From Streptomyces sp. KL109B (GTDB lineage Bacteria; Actinomycetota; Actinomycetes; Streptomycetales; Streptomycetaceae): a stretch of 64,000 nt of DNA. Both the position numbers and the translations under genes were made by a program. Under the pieces are notes generated by a model. The model saw nothing but the letters and a program-made list of their open reading frames with translations. It did no database searches and was not told the origin of the DNA. Where the stretch lies: assembly GCF_030766935.1 (NCBI RefSeq), contig NZ_JASERL010000016.1, forward strand, positions 208,386 to 272,385. Direction: 5' to 3'. The first letter of the stretch is position 1. The number at the start of each line of letters is the position of its first letter. Positions 48,117 through 56,483 of the stretch are shown one piece after another.

Positions 48117-49874
48117 ATGGACAGCACCTCGCCCGACCTCGCCGCCCTCTCCTCGCCCGGTGGCATCACCGTGCGGCGCGCCCTGGAACTGCCGGGGCTG
48201 CGCAGTGGGCTGCCCGAGGTGGTGGCGGGCGGGGAGCGGCTGCTGCGGACCGTGCGCTGGGTGCACGCCGGCGAGGTGCCGAACATCGCGTCGCTGCTCA
48301 AGGGCGGCGAACTGCTGCTGACCACGGGGTACGGGATCGGGACCCGCCCCGCCGAGCAGCGCGCCTTCGTGCGCAAGCTGGCCGAGCGGGGCATCGCGGC
48401 GCTCGTCATCGAGCTGGGCCAGCGGTTCTCCCGGCTGCCTTCCGCGCTCGTGGAGACGGCGCGGACGGCGGGCCTGCCGCTGGTGCAGCTGCACCGCGAG
48501 GTGCCGTTCGTGACGGTGACGGAGGAGATCCACACCGAGATCGTCAACGGGCACTACGCGCTGCTGCGGCGCGCCGAGGAGGTGCACAGGCGCTGCACGG
48601 ACGCCCTGCTCGGCGGCGGTGGCGTCCCTCAAGTCCTGGGTATTCTCGCCGAGTTCAGCGGGAACCCGGTGTTCCTGGAGACCGCCGACGGGCAGCTGCT
48701 CTACGCGGCCGGGGCCGAGGGCGACATCAATGATCCGCTCCAGGTGTGGGAGGGGATGCGGGGCACGCACCAGGACGAGCCGCCGGGCGGGGCCGTGCTG
48801 GTGGACGTGCCGGGCGGCGGTCCTGGCGCCGGTTCCGTCCGGGCGCGCCTCGTGCTGTTGCCGGTGTCGGGGACGCTCGCGCCCGTGCACCGGATCGCCG
48901 CGGAGCGGGCCGCCGGTTCGCTCGCCGTGGTGCTGATGCAGGCCCGCCAGGAGGAGGAGCTGGCCGCGCGCGGGCGCGGCGACTTCCTGACCGATCTCGC
49001 GGAGGGCCGGATCGCGGCGGACGACGCCCCTGCGCAGGCGCGTGTACTCGGGTTCAAGCCGACGGGGGGCGGGGCGGCCGGGAGCGGGGTGACCGGGAGC
49101 GGGGTCGCCGGGAGCGGGGCGGCCGGGGGCAGACCGGCCGGGAGCGGGCCGCTGCTGCCCGTGGTGATGCGGCTGCCGGAGGCGTCCGTGGGGGCCGTGG
49201 GGTTGTCGCCGGGCGGCGGCTGGGCGGTGCTCGCGCGGGCCGTGTCCGAGGAGCTGGCCTCGGTGGGGGTGCCGGTGCTGCTCGGCGTACGTCCCGTGGA
49301 GGGGCGGGTGCCGCTGCTGCTCGGGCTGCGTACGGAGTCGGAGCGGGCGGCGGTCGCGGACCGGGTGGCGGCGGCGCTGCGGGCGGGCGTCGCGCGGGCC
49401 GGGATGCAGCGGGCGGGGGCGCAGCCGCCGGTGGTGGTGGTCGGCGGGGCGGGCGGCTGGGCCGCGGCGGCGGCCGGGCTTCGGCACGCGGCGGAGACGG
49501 CGACGGCGGCGCAGGGCCTGGACGACCGGCCGTGGTTCGACGCGCGGCGCCTCGACATCGACCTGCTGCTGTGGCGGCTGCGCAGCCACGGCGACGGAGC
49601 AGCTCTGGCGGCGTTCGTGGAGCGGGCGATCGGACCGCTCCAGGACCACGACCGGCGCGCGAAGCCGCCGCTGCTGCCGACGCTCCAGACGTATCTGGCG
49701 CACGCGGGCCGCAAGGCGGAGACGGCGCGCGAACTGCACCTCAACCGGCAGACGCTCTACAACCGCCTGGCGCGGATAGGGGAGTTGCTCGGGACGGACC
49801 TGGACGACCCGCAGACGGTGCTGGCGCTGAGCCTGGCGCTGCGGGCGCGGCGGCACACGCCCGCCACGCCCTGA
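48117..49874 (+). CDS. PucR family transcriptional regulator
   Basis: A 585-residue activator type. N-terminal PucR domain (TVRRALELPGLRSGLPEVVAGG, RTVRWVHAGEVPNIASLLKGGELLLTTG), a GGDEF-like middle, and a C-terminal PucR-type helix-turn-helix (LPTLQTYLAHAGRKAETARELHLNRQTLYNRLARI). Such regulators control purine or amine catabolism and usually act on neighbours. Here the divergent permease-monoamine oxidase operon is the obvious target. A 15-bp tandem DNA repeat (49078-49152) inserts a Gly/Ser/Val stretch into the middle domain. The ATG at 48117 lacks a Shine-Dalgarno sequence. Confidence 0.9.
   Translation: MDSTSPDLAALSSPGGITVRRALELPGLRSGLPEVVAGGERLLRTVRWVHAGEVPNIASLLKGGELLLTTGYGIGTRPAEQRAFVRKLAERGIAALVIELGQRFSRLPSALVETARTAGLPLVQLHREVPFVTVTEEIHTEIVNGHYALLRRAEEVHRRCTDALLGGGGVPQVLGILAEFSGNPVFLETADGQLLYAAGAEGDINDPLQVWEGMRGTHQDEPPGGAVLVDVPGGGPGAGSVRARLVLLPVSGTLAPVHRIAAERAAGSLAVVLMQARQEEELAARGRGDFLTDLAEGRIAADDAPAQARVLGFKPTGGGAAGSGVTGSGVAGSGAAGGRPAGSGPLLPVVMRLPEASVGAVGLSPGGGWAVLARAVSEELASVGVPVLLGVRPVEGRVPLLLGLRTESERAAVADRVAAALRAGVARAGMQRAGAQPPVVVVGGAGGWAAAAAGLRHAAETATAAQGLDDRPWFDARRLDIDLLLWRLRSHGDGAALAAFVERAIGPLQDHDRRAKPPLLPTLQTYLAHAGRKAETARELHLNRQTLYNRLARIGELLGTDLDDPQTVLALSLALRARRHTPATP
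49078..49152 (+). repeat. Five 15-bp tandem repeats in the PucR gene
   Basis: Units CCGGGAGCGGGGTGA, CCGGGAGCGGGGTCG, CCGGGAGCGGGGCGG, CCGGGGGCAGACCGG and CCGGGAGCGGGCCGC, in frame, encoding about AGSGVTGSGVAGSGAAGGRP. The copy number could vary by slippage without breaking the frame. Confidence 0.85.
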
Positions 49875-49877
49875 GGT

Positions 49878-51008
49878 TCAGTGAAAGCCCGTCAACTCAT
49901 CGTAGACACTGAGGACTTGGGCAACCGTCGCGTCCTCGGTCGGCCAGGTCGCGGCCTGCGCGGCGCCCCGCTCCTTGAGCCGCTCGCGCCGCGCGGGGTC
50001 GTCGAGCAGCCGCCGCACGGCGTGGGCGAGCGCGGCAGCATCGTCGTGCGGAACCAACTCGGCGCCGTCACCGACGAGTTCGTCGACGCCTCCGGCATCC
50101 GCCGCCACGAGCGGCACGCGCGCGTGCAGCGCCTCCTGCGCGAGCAGCGAGCGTGGCTCCCAGCTCTTCGGCAGCACCGCGACATCGGCGGCGTGCAGCA
50201 GCTCGGCGACGTCGTCGCGGCGCCCCGCGAGCCGCACCGGCAGGCCCTCGTCCTCGATGCGCCGCTGCAGCGCGCCCCGTTCCGGCCCCTCCCCCGCGAT
50301 CACCAGCAGCGGCACGGGGTCGAGCGCGAGCAGCTCGTGCGCGGCGTCGAGCAGCACGTCGTACCCGCGCCCCCGCTCCAGGCCGCCGACGGCCATCAGC
50401 AACGGCCGGTCCACGCAGCCCAGTTCGGCCCGCGTCTTGTTGCGGGTGCGCTCGGCCTCCTCGCCCTCCGGGAGCGGTCCGCGCGGCGGCGGCAGCGACA
50501 CCGCGGCGAGCCGGGCGTCCCGCGCGCCGCGCGCCCGCGCCCGGTCCACGAGGTCGGAGGAGGTGCCGAGCACCACGGCCGCCGCCCTGGCCACACGCCG
50601 CTCCAGCACGCGCAAAAGGTGGGCGCGGGTGCCCTCGGCGGACGAGCGGGTGTGCCAGGTGACGACGAGCGGGACGCGGCGGCCGCTGAGCGCGAGGGAG
50701 GCGCGCAGCGCGGCGTGCAGCCCGTGCGCGTGCACCAGGTCGGCGTCGGCGCAGGCGGCGCGGAGCGCGGCGACGGCGGCCGGGTCGCTGCGGCGCGGCA
50801 CCGGAAGGTGGTGCGCGCCGGCCTCCGCGAACCCGTACGCCCGCTCGGCCGCCATCGGCGCGCAGACCGTCACCCGCACCCCCCGTGCCACCAACCCCTC
50901 GGTCAAGGACCGCACATGAGCACTGCTGCCCGCACTGCCGCCGCCCACCACCTGCACGGTACGCAGCGCCGCCTTTCCGTGCGCTGACTGGCTGCTGGGG
51001 TGGATCAC
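49878..51008 (-). CDS. Glycosyltransferase family 4
   Basis: A 376-residue GT-B glycosyltransferase: TVQVVGGGSAGSSAHVRSLTEGL acceptor loop, LVHAHGLHAALRASLAL, donor part LLMAVGGLERGRGYDVLLDAAHEL and E-x7-E in EPRSLLAQEALHARVPLVAADAGGVDELVGDG. The GTG at 51008 with AGGAG nine bases upstream marks the start; the reading frame continues upstream but crosses a repeat-rich stretch. It lies downstream of recN in the same direction but with a 303-base gap, so probably its own unit. Confidence 0.87.
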   Translation of the reverse strand: MIHPSSQSAHGKAALRTVQVVGGGSAGSSAHVRSLTEGLVARGVRVTVCAPMAAERAYGFAEAGAHHLPVPRRSDPAAVAALRAACADADLVHAHGLHAALRASLALSGRRVPLVVTWHTRSSAEGTRAHLLRVLERRVARAAAVVLGTSSDLVDRARARGARDARLAAVSLPPPRGPLPEGEEAERTRNKTRAELGCVDRPLLMAVGGLERGRGYDVLLDAAHELLALDPVPLLVIAGEGPERGALQRRIEDEGLPVRLAGRRDDVAELLHAADVAVLPKSWEPRSLLAQEALHARVPLVAADAGGVDELVGDGAELVPHDDAAALAHAVRRLLDDPARRERLKERGAAQAATWPTEDATVAQVLSVYDELTGFH

Positions 51009-51311
51009 GCGGCCGGACTCCTGGTGGGTATCGGCGAACTCAGTAGGTACGGAAGGCGTTCGGAAGGCGTCAGTGTTCGGAAGGCATCGGTATACGGAGA
51101 GTACGGGCTCAGGGGTACGTACACCGTCAGACCCAGAATGCCAGTCCGCACGACCACTCCGGCACCGGCCACAGTCCCGCACCGCACGGGCCTGGGCAAC
51201 ACGGCACACCGGACCACTCACATGGGTGAGTTGATGAACCCGATACTGACGTACGGTGCCGCGCAACAGCCCCGGCCAACCGCAGCCGCAGCCGCAGCCG
51301 CAGCCGCGACG
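51009..51311. other. Intergenic region upstream of glycosyltransferase, short repeats
   Basis: 303 bases between recN and the glycosyltransferase. CGGAAGGC occurs three times (51050, 51061, 51078) and CAGCCG triplet-type repeats lie at about 51278-51306. The glycosyltransferase promoter should be here; no confident boxes were found. No gene is supported. Confidence 0.45.
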
Positions 51312-53048
51312 TCACCCGTCGTCGCGCGCCGTCGCCAGCAGCTCCTCCGCGTGCGCCCGCGCCGTCTCCGAGTCCTCCTGGCCGGCCAGCATGCGCGACA
51401 GCTCGCGTACCCGGTCCTCCCCTTCGAGCACGGTCACGCCGGAGCTCGTCACGGAGCCGTCGTTGGTCTTCTCGACCAGCAACTGCCGGTCGGCGAACGC
51501 CGCGACCTGGGGCAGGTGCGTGACGACCACGACCTGCGCGGACTTCGCCAGCTTGGCGAGGCGGCGGCCGATCTCGACCGCGGCTTTGCCGCCGACACCG
51601 GCGTCGACCTCGTCGAAGAGATACGTAGGTACGGGGTCGTTGCCCGCGAAGACGACCTCCACCGCGAGCATGACGCGCGACAGTTCACCGCCGGACGCGC
51701 CCTTCGCGATGGGCCGCGGCGGCGCCCCCGGGTGCGGCGCGAGCAGCAACTCCACCTCGTCGACGCCGTGCGGTCCGCAGGACACGTTCCGGCCGCCGAC
51801 CTCGACGCCGTCCGCCGCGTCCGTCTCCGTCTGCCGGATGTCGAAGGACACCCGGGCGTGCGGCATCGCGAGCGAGGAGAGTTCCTCGGTTACCGCCGCC
51901 GCGAAGCGGTCGGCCGCCTCCACGCGCGCGTGCGTCAGTTCCTGTGCCAGTACGCCGAGTTCGCCGCGCAGCGCGTCGCGCTCGGCCGTCAGCTCGTCGA
52001 TCCGCTCGTCGTCACCGTCGAGTTCGAGGAGCCGCGCCGCGCTCTTCTCGGCCCACGCGAGCACCTCCGTCACGTCCTCGCCGTACTTGCGCGTCAGCGC
52101 CGTGAGCGCCGCCCGCCGCTCCTCCACCGCGGCAAGCCGCAGCGGATCCGCGTCCAAGTCGTCGGCGTACCCCGCGAGTTCGGCGGCGACATCGGTCAGC
52201 AGGATCTGCACCTCGCCGATCCGCTCCGCGAGCGCGCCCAGCGCCGAGTCGTGCGAGCGCACCGCCTCCAGGGCCCGGTGCGCGCCACCCACCAGCGTCT
52301 GCGCGTCGACCCCCTCCGGGTCCTCCGGGTTTCCGGCGAGCGCGGCGTGCGCGGCCGCCGCCGCCGAGGCCAGCGCCTCCGCGTGCCCGAGCCGGGACGC
52401 CTCCTCGGCCAGTTCCACGTCCTCGCCGGCCCGCGGCTCCACGGCGCCGATCTCCTCGAGCCCGAAGCGCAGCAGATCCGCCTCCTGCGCCCGCTCACGG
52501 GCGCGCGTGGTGATCTCCTCCAGCTCCGCGCCGACGGCCCTCAACCGCTTGTACACGGCCGTGTACTTGGCCAACGGCGCGGCGACGGCGTCCCCCGCGT
52601 ACCGGTCGAGCGCCTGCCGCTGCCGGCCGAGCTTCAGCAGGCCCTGCTGGTCGGTCTGGCCGTGCACGGCGACGAGATCGTCGGCGAGTTCGCTCAGCAC
52701 ACCCACCGGCACGGACCGCCCGCCCAGATGCGCCCGCGAACGCCCTTCGGCGGAGACGGTGCGGCTGAGCAGCAGCACCCCGTCCTCCAGCTCGGCCCCG
52801 GCCTCCTCGGCCCGCACGAGCGCACCCGAGTCGGCGGGCACCGCGACGCACCCCTCGACCACGGCGTTCTTCGCGCCGATCCGTACGAGCGCGGGGTCGG
52901 CGCGCCCGCCGAGCAGCAAGCCGAGGCTGGTGACGACCATGGTCTTGCCCGCGCCCGTCTCACCGGTCACCGCCGTGAACCCGGGCGAAAGCTCCACCAC
53001 GGCGTCGTCGATGACTCCGAGCGACCGTATCCGCATCTCCTCCAACAC
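51312..53048 (-). CDS. recN: DNA repair protein RecN
   Basis: A 578-residue SMC-like ATPase acting early in double-strand-break repair. It starts MLEEMRIRSLGVIDDAVVEL, has Walker A GETGAGKTM (about 35-43), a coiled-coil arm rich in Ala/Glu/Arg, then the C-terminal signature KGASGGELSRVMLAVE and Walker B TYLFDEVDAGVGG. The GTG at 53048 matches the family start. It follows nadK with a 151-base gap that contains a direct repeat AGGTCGGAGGCC (53064, 53115). Confidence 0.96.
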   Translation of the reverse strand: MLEEMRIRSLGVIDDAVVELSPGFTAVTGETGAGKTMVVTSLGLLLGGRADPALVRIGAKNAVVEGCVAVPADSGALVRAEEAGAELEDGVLLLSRTVSAEGRSRAHLGGRSVPVGVLSELADDLVAVHGQTDQQGLLKLGRQRQALDRYAGDAVAAPLAKYTAVYKRLRAVGAELEEITTRARERAQEADLLRFGLEEIGAVEPRAGEDVELAEEASRLGHAEALASAAAAAHAALAGNPEDPEGVDAQTLVGGAHRALEAVRSHDSALGALAERIGEVQILLTDVAAELAGYADDLDADPLRLAAVEERRAALTALTRKYGEDVTEVLAWAEKSAARLLELDGDDERIDELTAERDALRGELGVLAQELTHARVEAADRFAAAVTEELSSLAMPHARVSFDIRQTETDAADGVEVGGRNVSCGPHGVDEVELLLAPHPGAPPRPIAKGASGGELSRVMLAVEVVFAGNDPVPTYLFDEVDAGVGGKAAVEIGRRLAKLAKSAQVVVVTHLPQVAAFADRQLLVEKTNDGSVTSSGVTVLEGEDRVRELSRMLAGQEDSETARAHAEELLATARDDG

Positions 53049-53199
53049 GCCTCTGACCTTACGAGGTCGGAGGCCGTCCTTGCGACGGACCCTGGCCCCC
53101 GGCACCGTATCCGCAGGTCGGAGGCCAGATGCGGCGACAAACCTTCACGCCGCCGTCACTCGAACGTGCCGGTCGGCACGGCGGCGCGCTCCACCCCGG

Positions 53200-54129
53200 T
53201 CAGTGCGGAGCTCCCCGCCACCCCGCCACCGGCAGCGCGAACTTCGCCACCAACCGGTCCGTGAACACCGCGTGGTGCAGCCGTGCGAGCCGCACCGGCA
53301 CCTCGCCGCGCCGCACCTCGATCCGCGCCCCCGGCGGCAGCTCCACCGTGCGCCGCCCGTCGCACCACAGCACCCCGTGCGGCGTGTGCTGCTGCACCTC
53401 GACGGCGAGCACCGAGTCCGGCGACGTAATGAGCGGCTTGGCGAACAGGGCGTGCGCGCTGATCGGCACCATGAGCAGCGCCTCGACCTCCGGCCACACG
53501 ACCGGCCCGCCCGCCGAGAACGCGTACGCCGTCGACCCGGTCGGCGTCGCGCACACGATCCCGTCGCAGCCGAAGCCGGTGACCGGCCGACCGTCGATCT
53601 CGAGGACGACCTCCAGCATCCGCTCGGGCTCGATCTTCTGTACGGCCGCTTCGTTGAGCGCCCAGTCGCGGTGCACGACGTCGCCGTTGCGGTGCACGGC
53701 GACGTCGATCGTCATGCGCTCCTCGACCTCGTACTCCTTGGTGACGACGCGGTCGACGACCTTGTCCAGGTCGTCCCGCTCCGCCTCCGCGAGGAAGCCG
53801 ACGCGCCCCAGGTTCACGCCGAGCATCGGCACCCCGGACGCCCGCGCGAACTCGGCGCCGCGCAGCAGCGTGCCGTCCCCGCCGAGCACGATGAGGAGTT
53901 CGCAGCCGTCGAGGCAGGAGGGCGTCGCCTCCGACTCCTTCACCAGTTCCACGGCGTCGGGCACCGGCAGGTCCTGCGCCTCCGTCTCCAGGACCCGCAC
54001 GCCGAGGCCGCTGCGCAGCAGCCCCTGTACGACGAGTTCGGCGCTGCGGACGGCAGCGGGCCGGCCCGTGTGGGCGAGCAGGAAAACCGTACGGGCTGGG
54101 GTGTTCGGCCGCTGGGTCAGCGTTGTCAA
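53200..54129 (-). CDS. nadK: NAD kinase
   Basis: A 309-residue enzyme phosphorylating NAD to NADP. The GGDGTLLRGAEFA nucleotide motif, the NEAAV segment and TPTGSTAYAFSAGGP are all present, with VFLLAHTGRPAAVRSAELV at the N-terminus. The start is taken as TTG at 54129 because it overlaps the tlyA stop (TTGA) in the manner of the other junctions here; an upstream frame has no starts resembling the family. NADP supply for the anabolic neighbours follows from the family. Confidence 0.93.
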   Translation of the reverse strand: MTTLTQRPNTPARTVFLLAHTGRPAAVRSAELVVQGLLRSGLGVRVLETEAQDLPVPDAVELVKESEATPSCLDGCELLIVLGGDGTLLRGAEFARASGVPMLGVNLGRVGFLAEAERDDLDKVVDRVVTKEYEVEERMTIDVAVHRNGDVVHRDWALNEAAVQKIEPERMLEVVLEIDGRPVTGFGCDGIVCATPTGSTAYAFSAGGPVVWPEVEALLMVPISAHALFAKPLITSPDSVLAVEVQQHTPHGVLWCDGRRTVELPPGARIEVRRGEVPVRLARLHHAVFTDRLVAKFALPVAGWRGAPH

Positions 54130-54941
54130 CGGGGGCCCTCCGCAACTGCGCGATCTACGTCGGCCGGGTCCAGCTGATCCGCCCCGGCACGCAGCCACAG
54201 AAAGTACTCGACATTCCCCGACGGTCCCGGCAGGGGGCTCGCGGTCACGCCACGCACGCCGTACCCGAGCTTCCATGCCTGGTCGGCGACGGTGCGCACC
54301 GCCTCGGCCCGGAGCTGCGGGCTGCGTACGACGCCGCCGCTGCCGAGCCGCTCCTTGCCCACCTCGAACTGTGGCTTGACCATCAGCACGAGGTCCGCGT
54401 CCGGTCCCGCGCAGCGCGCGAGGGCGGGCAGCACAAGGCCGAGCGGGATGAAGGACAGGTCACCGACGACCACGTCGACGGGTACGTCATCGATCGCCTC
54501 CAGCGTCAATTCGCGTACGTTCGTACGGTCCTTGACGGTGACGCGTTCATCGCTCTGCAGTGACCAGGCGAGTTGTCCGTAGCCGACGTCGACGGCGACG
54601 ACGTGCGCCGTCCCGGCCCGCAGCAGCACATCGGTGAAGCCTCCGGTCGAGGCGCCCGCGTCGAGCGCGCGCCGCCCCTTCACCACGAGCCCTTGCGGCC
54701 CGAACGCCTCCAGCGCGCCCGCGAGCTTGTGCCCGCCGCGCGAGACGTAGTCGGGGTCGCCTTCGTCGTCCTTGACGACGATCGCCGCGGCCGTCTCCAC
54801 CTGTGTCGCGGATTTCGTCGCGACGGTCTTGCCGACGCTGACCCGCCCGGCGGCGATCAGCTGGCTCGCGTGCTCGCGCGAGCGGGCCAGCTTCCGGCGG
54901 ACGAGTTCGGCGTCGAGGCGGCGACGTGCCACACCTGCCAC
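54126..54941 (-). CDS. tlyA: TlyA family rRNA 2'-O-methyltransferase / hemolysin-like protein
   Basis: A 271-residue protein: S4 RNA-binding domain at the N-terminus (RRRLDAELVRRKLARSREHASQLIAAGRVSV) followed by an FtsJ/Rossmann methyltransferase domain with SAM motif LDAGASTGGFTDVLLRAGT and VVGDLSFIPLGLVLPALARC. TlyA modifies 16S and 23S rRNA in mycobacteria and affects capreomycin sensitivity. GTG start with AGGAG upstream. It heads the tlyA-nadK-recN series. Confidence 0.93.
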   Translation of the reverse strand: MAGVARRRLDAELVRRKLARSREHASQLIAAGRVSVGKTVATKSATQVETAAAIVVKDDEGDPDYVSRGGHKLAGALEAFGPQGLVVKGRRALDAGASTGGFTDVLLRAGTAHVVAVDVGYGQLAWSLQSDERVTVKDRTNVRELTLEAIDDVPVDVVVGDLSFIPLGLVLPALARCAGPDADLVLMVKPQFEVGKERLGSGGVVRSPQLRAEAVRTVADQAWKLGYGVRGVTASPLPGPSGNVEYFLWLRAGADQLDPADVDRAVAEGPR

Positions 54942-54947
54942 GGTGGT

Positions 54948-55217
54948 TCAGCTCCTGAAGTCAGACGGAGACGGGGAGGACCCTGCGTCCAGCGCGGTCA
55001 GCGCGTTCCGCAGGCCCTGATGTACATCCTCGTACACCTCGACGTGTCCGTCCGCCGCGAGGTGGTCCACATCGCCGAGCCGCTCCAGCTGCGCGTCCAC
55101 CTCGGCGTTGTCCGTGGGGGTGCGCTCGATGCCGAGGGGGGCGGGGGCGGCGGGGTCGTACGACGGTTCCTCTGCGGGTTCCGGCACGTCGGTGGCCTCG
55201 GTGGGCGTCTCGCTCAT
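54948..55217 (-). CDS. Small acidic protein of unknown function
   Basis: An 89-residue acidic protein: a Pro/Glu-rich N-terminus (MSETPTEATDVPEPAEEPSY) and a helical C-terminal half (NAEVDAQLERLGDVDHLAADGHVEVYEDVHQGLRNALTAL). It is found at this place, just before tlyA, in other Streptomyces as far as I recall; its role is unknown. TAGCGT stands six bases before the ATG and no Shine-Dalgarno sequence is present, so the mRNA is predicted to be leaderless. Confidence 0.75.
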   Translation of the reverse strand: MSETPTEATDVPEPAEEPSYDPAAPAPLGIERTPTDNAEVDAQLERLGDVDHLAADGHVEVYEDVHQGLRNALTALDAGSSPSPSDFRS

Positions 55218-55259
55218 GCCCAGACGCTACCTCGGAAGCCCGGTGTACCGTCGATCGCG
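55218..55259. promoter_or_regulatory. Overlapping divergent leaderless promoters
   Basis: Only 42 bases separate two divergent starts. The minus-strand -10 TAGCGT (55229-55224) is six bases from its ATG and the plus-strand -10 TACCGT (55246-55251) is eight bases from its ATG. The -35 region of each would lie on the -10 of the other, so the two polymerases should compete. Confidence 0.55.
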
Positions 55260-55607
55260 ATGGCGACGACGGAGGAGTGCCGGGCGGCACTCGAAAAACT
55301 CTCGGACAACATGGCGGGGGCCGAAGGCGACGTGCGCGCGGCAACGGCCCTGGACCGCTCCGTGACCTGCCGCATCACCGACCTGGACGTGACGTTTTCC
55401 GGCCGTCTCACGGACGGCCGGATCGCGGTGCACGACACATACGCCGGGCCGCCCGCGTACAAGGCGCAGATCCGGCTCGCCATGACCGGCGACGACCTGG
55501 TGGCGATGGTGAACGGCGAGCTGAACTTCGCGAAGGCGTGGGCCTCCGGGCGCGTCAAGCTCGAAGCCTCGTTCCGCGACCTGCTGCGGCTCAGGACGCT
55601 GCTGTAG
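55260..55607 (+). CDS. SCP2 sterol-binding domain protein
   Basis: A 115-residue protein that looks like a stand-alone SCP2 (sterol carrier protein 2) domain: RAALEKLSDNMAG, RITDLDVTFSGRLTDGRI, IRLAMTGDDLVAMVNGELNFAKAWASGRVKLEASFRDLLRLRTLL, the last part being the family signature. It should bind a hydrophobic ligand. The ATG has no ribosome site but a -10 box eight bases upstream. Its 3' end overlaps the opposite-strand ATPase gene by 17 bases. Confidence 0.85.
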   Translation: MATTEECRAALEKLSDNMAGAEGDVRAATALDRSVTCRITDLDVTFSGRLTDGRIAVHDTYAGPPAYKAQIRLAMTGDDLVAMVNGELNFAKAWASGRVKLEASFRDLLRLRTLL

Positions 55608-56418
55608 CGACCGCGCCCGCCTCCGTCTTGCGGCGCGCCTTGCGCGCGGCCGGCACCACCAGCGGGGTCCCCGTCTCCGGGTCGTCGATGACCTGGCACT
55701 TCATGCCGAAGAGCCGCTCGACGAGCTCCGCCGTCACGATGTCCTTGGGCGCGCCCTCGGCGATCACCGCGCCGTCGCGCAGGGCGATGAGGTGGGTGGC
55801 GTAGCGGGCGGCGTGGTTGAGGTCGTGGAGCACGGCGACGAGCGTGCGCCCCTGCTCCTCGTGCAGCTCGGCGCAGAGGTCGAGGACGTCGATCTGGTGC
55901 TGGATGTCGAGGTACGTCGTCGGCTCGTCGAGCAGCAGCAGCGGCGTCTGCTGGGCGAGCGCCATGGCGATCCACACGCGCTGGCGCTGGCCGCCGGAGA
56001 GCTCGTCGACGTACCGGTCGGCGAGTTCGCCGACGCCGGTCGAGGCCATCGACTCCTGCACGATCCGCTCGTCCTCGGAGGACCACTGGCGAAGGAGGCC
56101 CTGGTGCGGGTAGCGGCCGCGGGCGACGAGGTCGCCGACGGTGATCCCGTCGGGCGCCACCGACGACTGCGGCAGCAGGCCGAGCGTCTTGGCGACCTTC
56201 TTCGCGGGCATCGACTGGATGACGCCGCCGTCGAGCAGGACGCGTCCCGCGCTCGGCTTGAGCATCCGCGACAGGGCCCGGAGCAGCGTGGACTTGCCGC
56301 AGGCGTTCGGGCCGACGATCACCGTGAACGAGTTGTCGGGGATCTCCACCGACAGCTTCTCGGCGATGACGCGCTGGTCGTATCCGAGGGTCACGTCGTC
56401 GGCTATCAGCCTGTTCAC
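55591..56418 (-). CDS. Iron-siderophore ABC transporter ATP-binding protein
   Basis: A 275-residue ATPase of the FecE/FepC group: Walker A GPNACGKSTLL, Q-loop LLPQSSVAPDGITVGDLVARGRYPHQ, signature LSGGQRQRVWIAMALAQ, Walker B LLLLDEPTTYLD and His in AVLHDLNHA. It powers uptake of ferric siderophores. The GTG at 56418 has AAAGGAG upstream. It follows the two permease genes and ends the operon. No gene for a substrate-binding protein is adjacent. Confidence 0.93.
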   Translation of the reverse strand: MNRLIADDVTLGYDQRVIAEKLSVEIPDNSFTVIVGPNACGKSTLLRALSRMLKPSAGRVLLDGGVIQSMPAKKVAKTLGLLPQSSVAPDGITVGDLVARGRYPHQGLLRQWSSEDERIVQESMASTGVGELADRYVDELSGGQRQRVWIAMALAQQTPLLLLDEPTTYLDIQHQIDVLDLCAELHEEQGRTLVAVLHDLNHAARYATHLIALRDGAVIAEGAPKDIVTAELVERLFGMKCQVIDDPETGTPLVVPAARKARRKTEAGAVATAAS

Positions 56419-56483
56419 TGCGGTGCTCCTTTGGTGCGTCCGGTTCGTACGAGAGGGGTGCGGGCCATGTCCGCTACGAGAGG

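Noticed and set aside
54573..55259. Long upstream extension of the SCP2-like protein (a 344-codon frame)
   Set aside because: The extension lies antisense to tlyA and the small acidic gene. The SCP2 domain begins right at the ATG at 55260.
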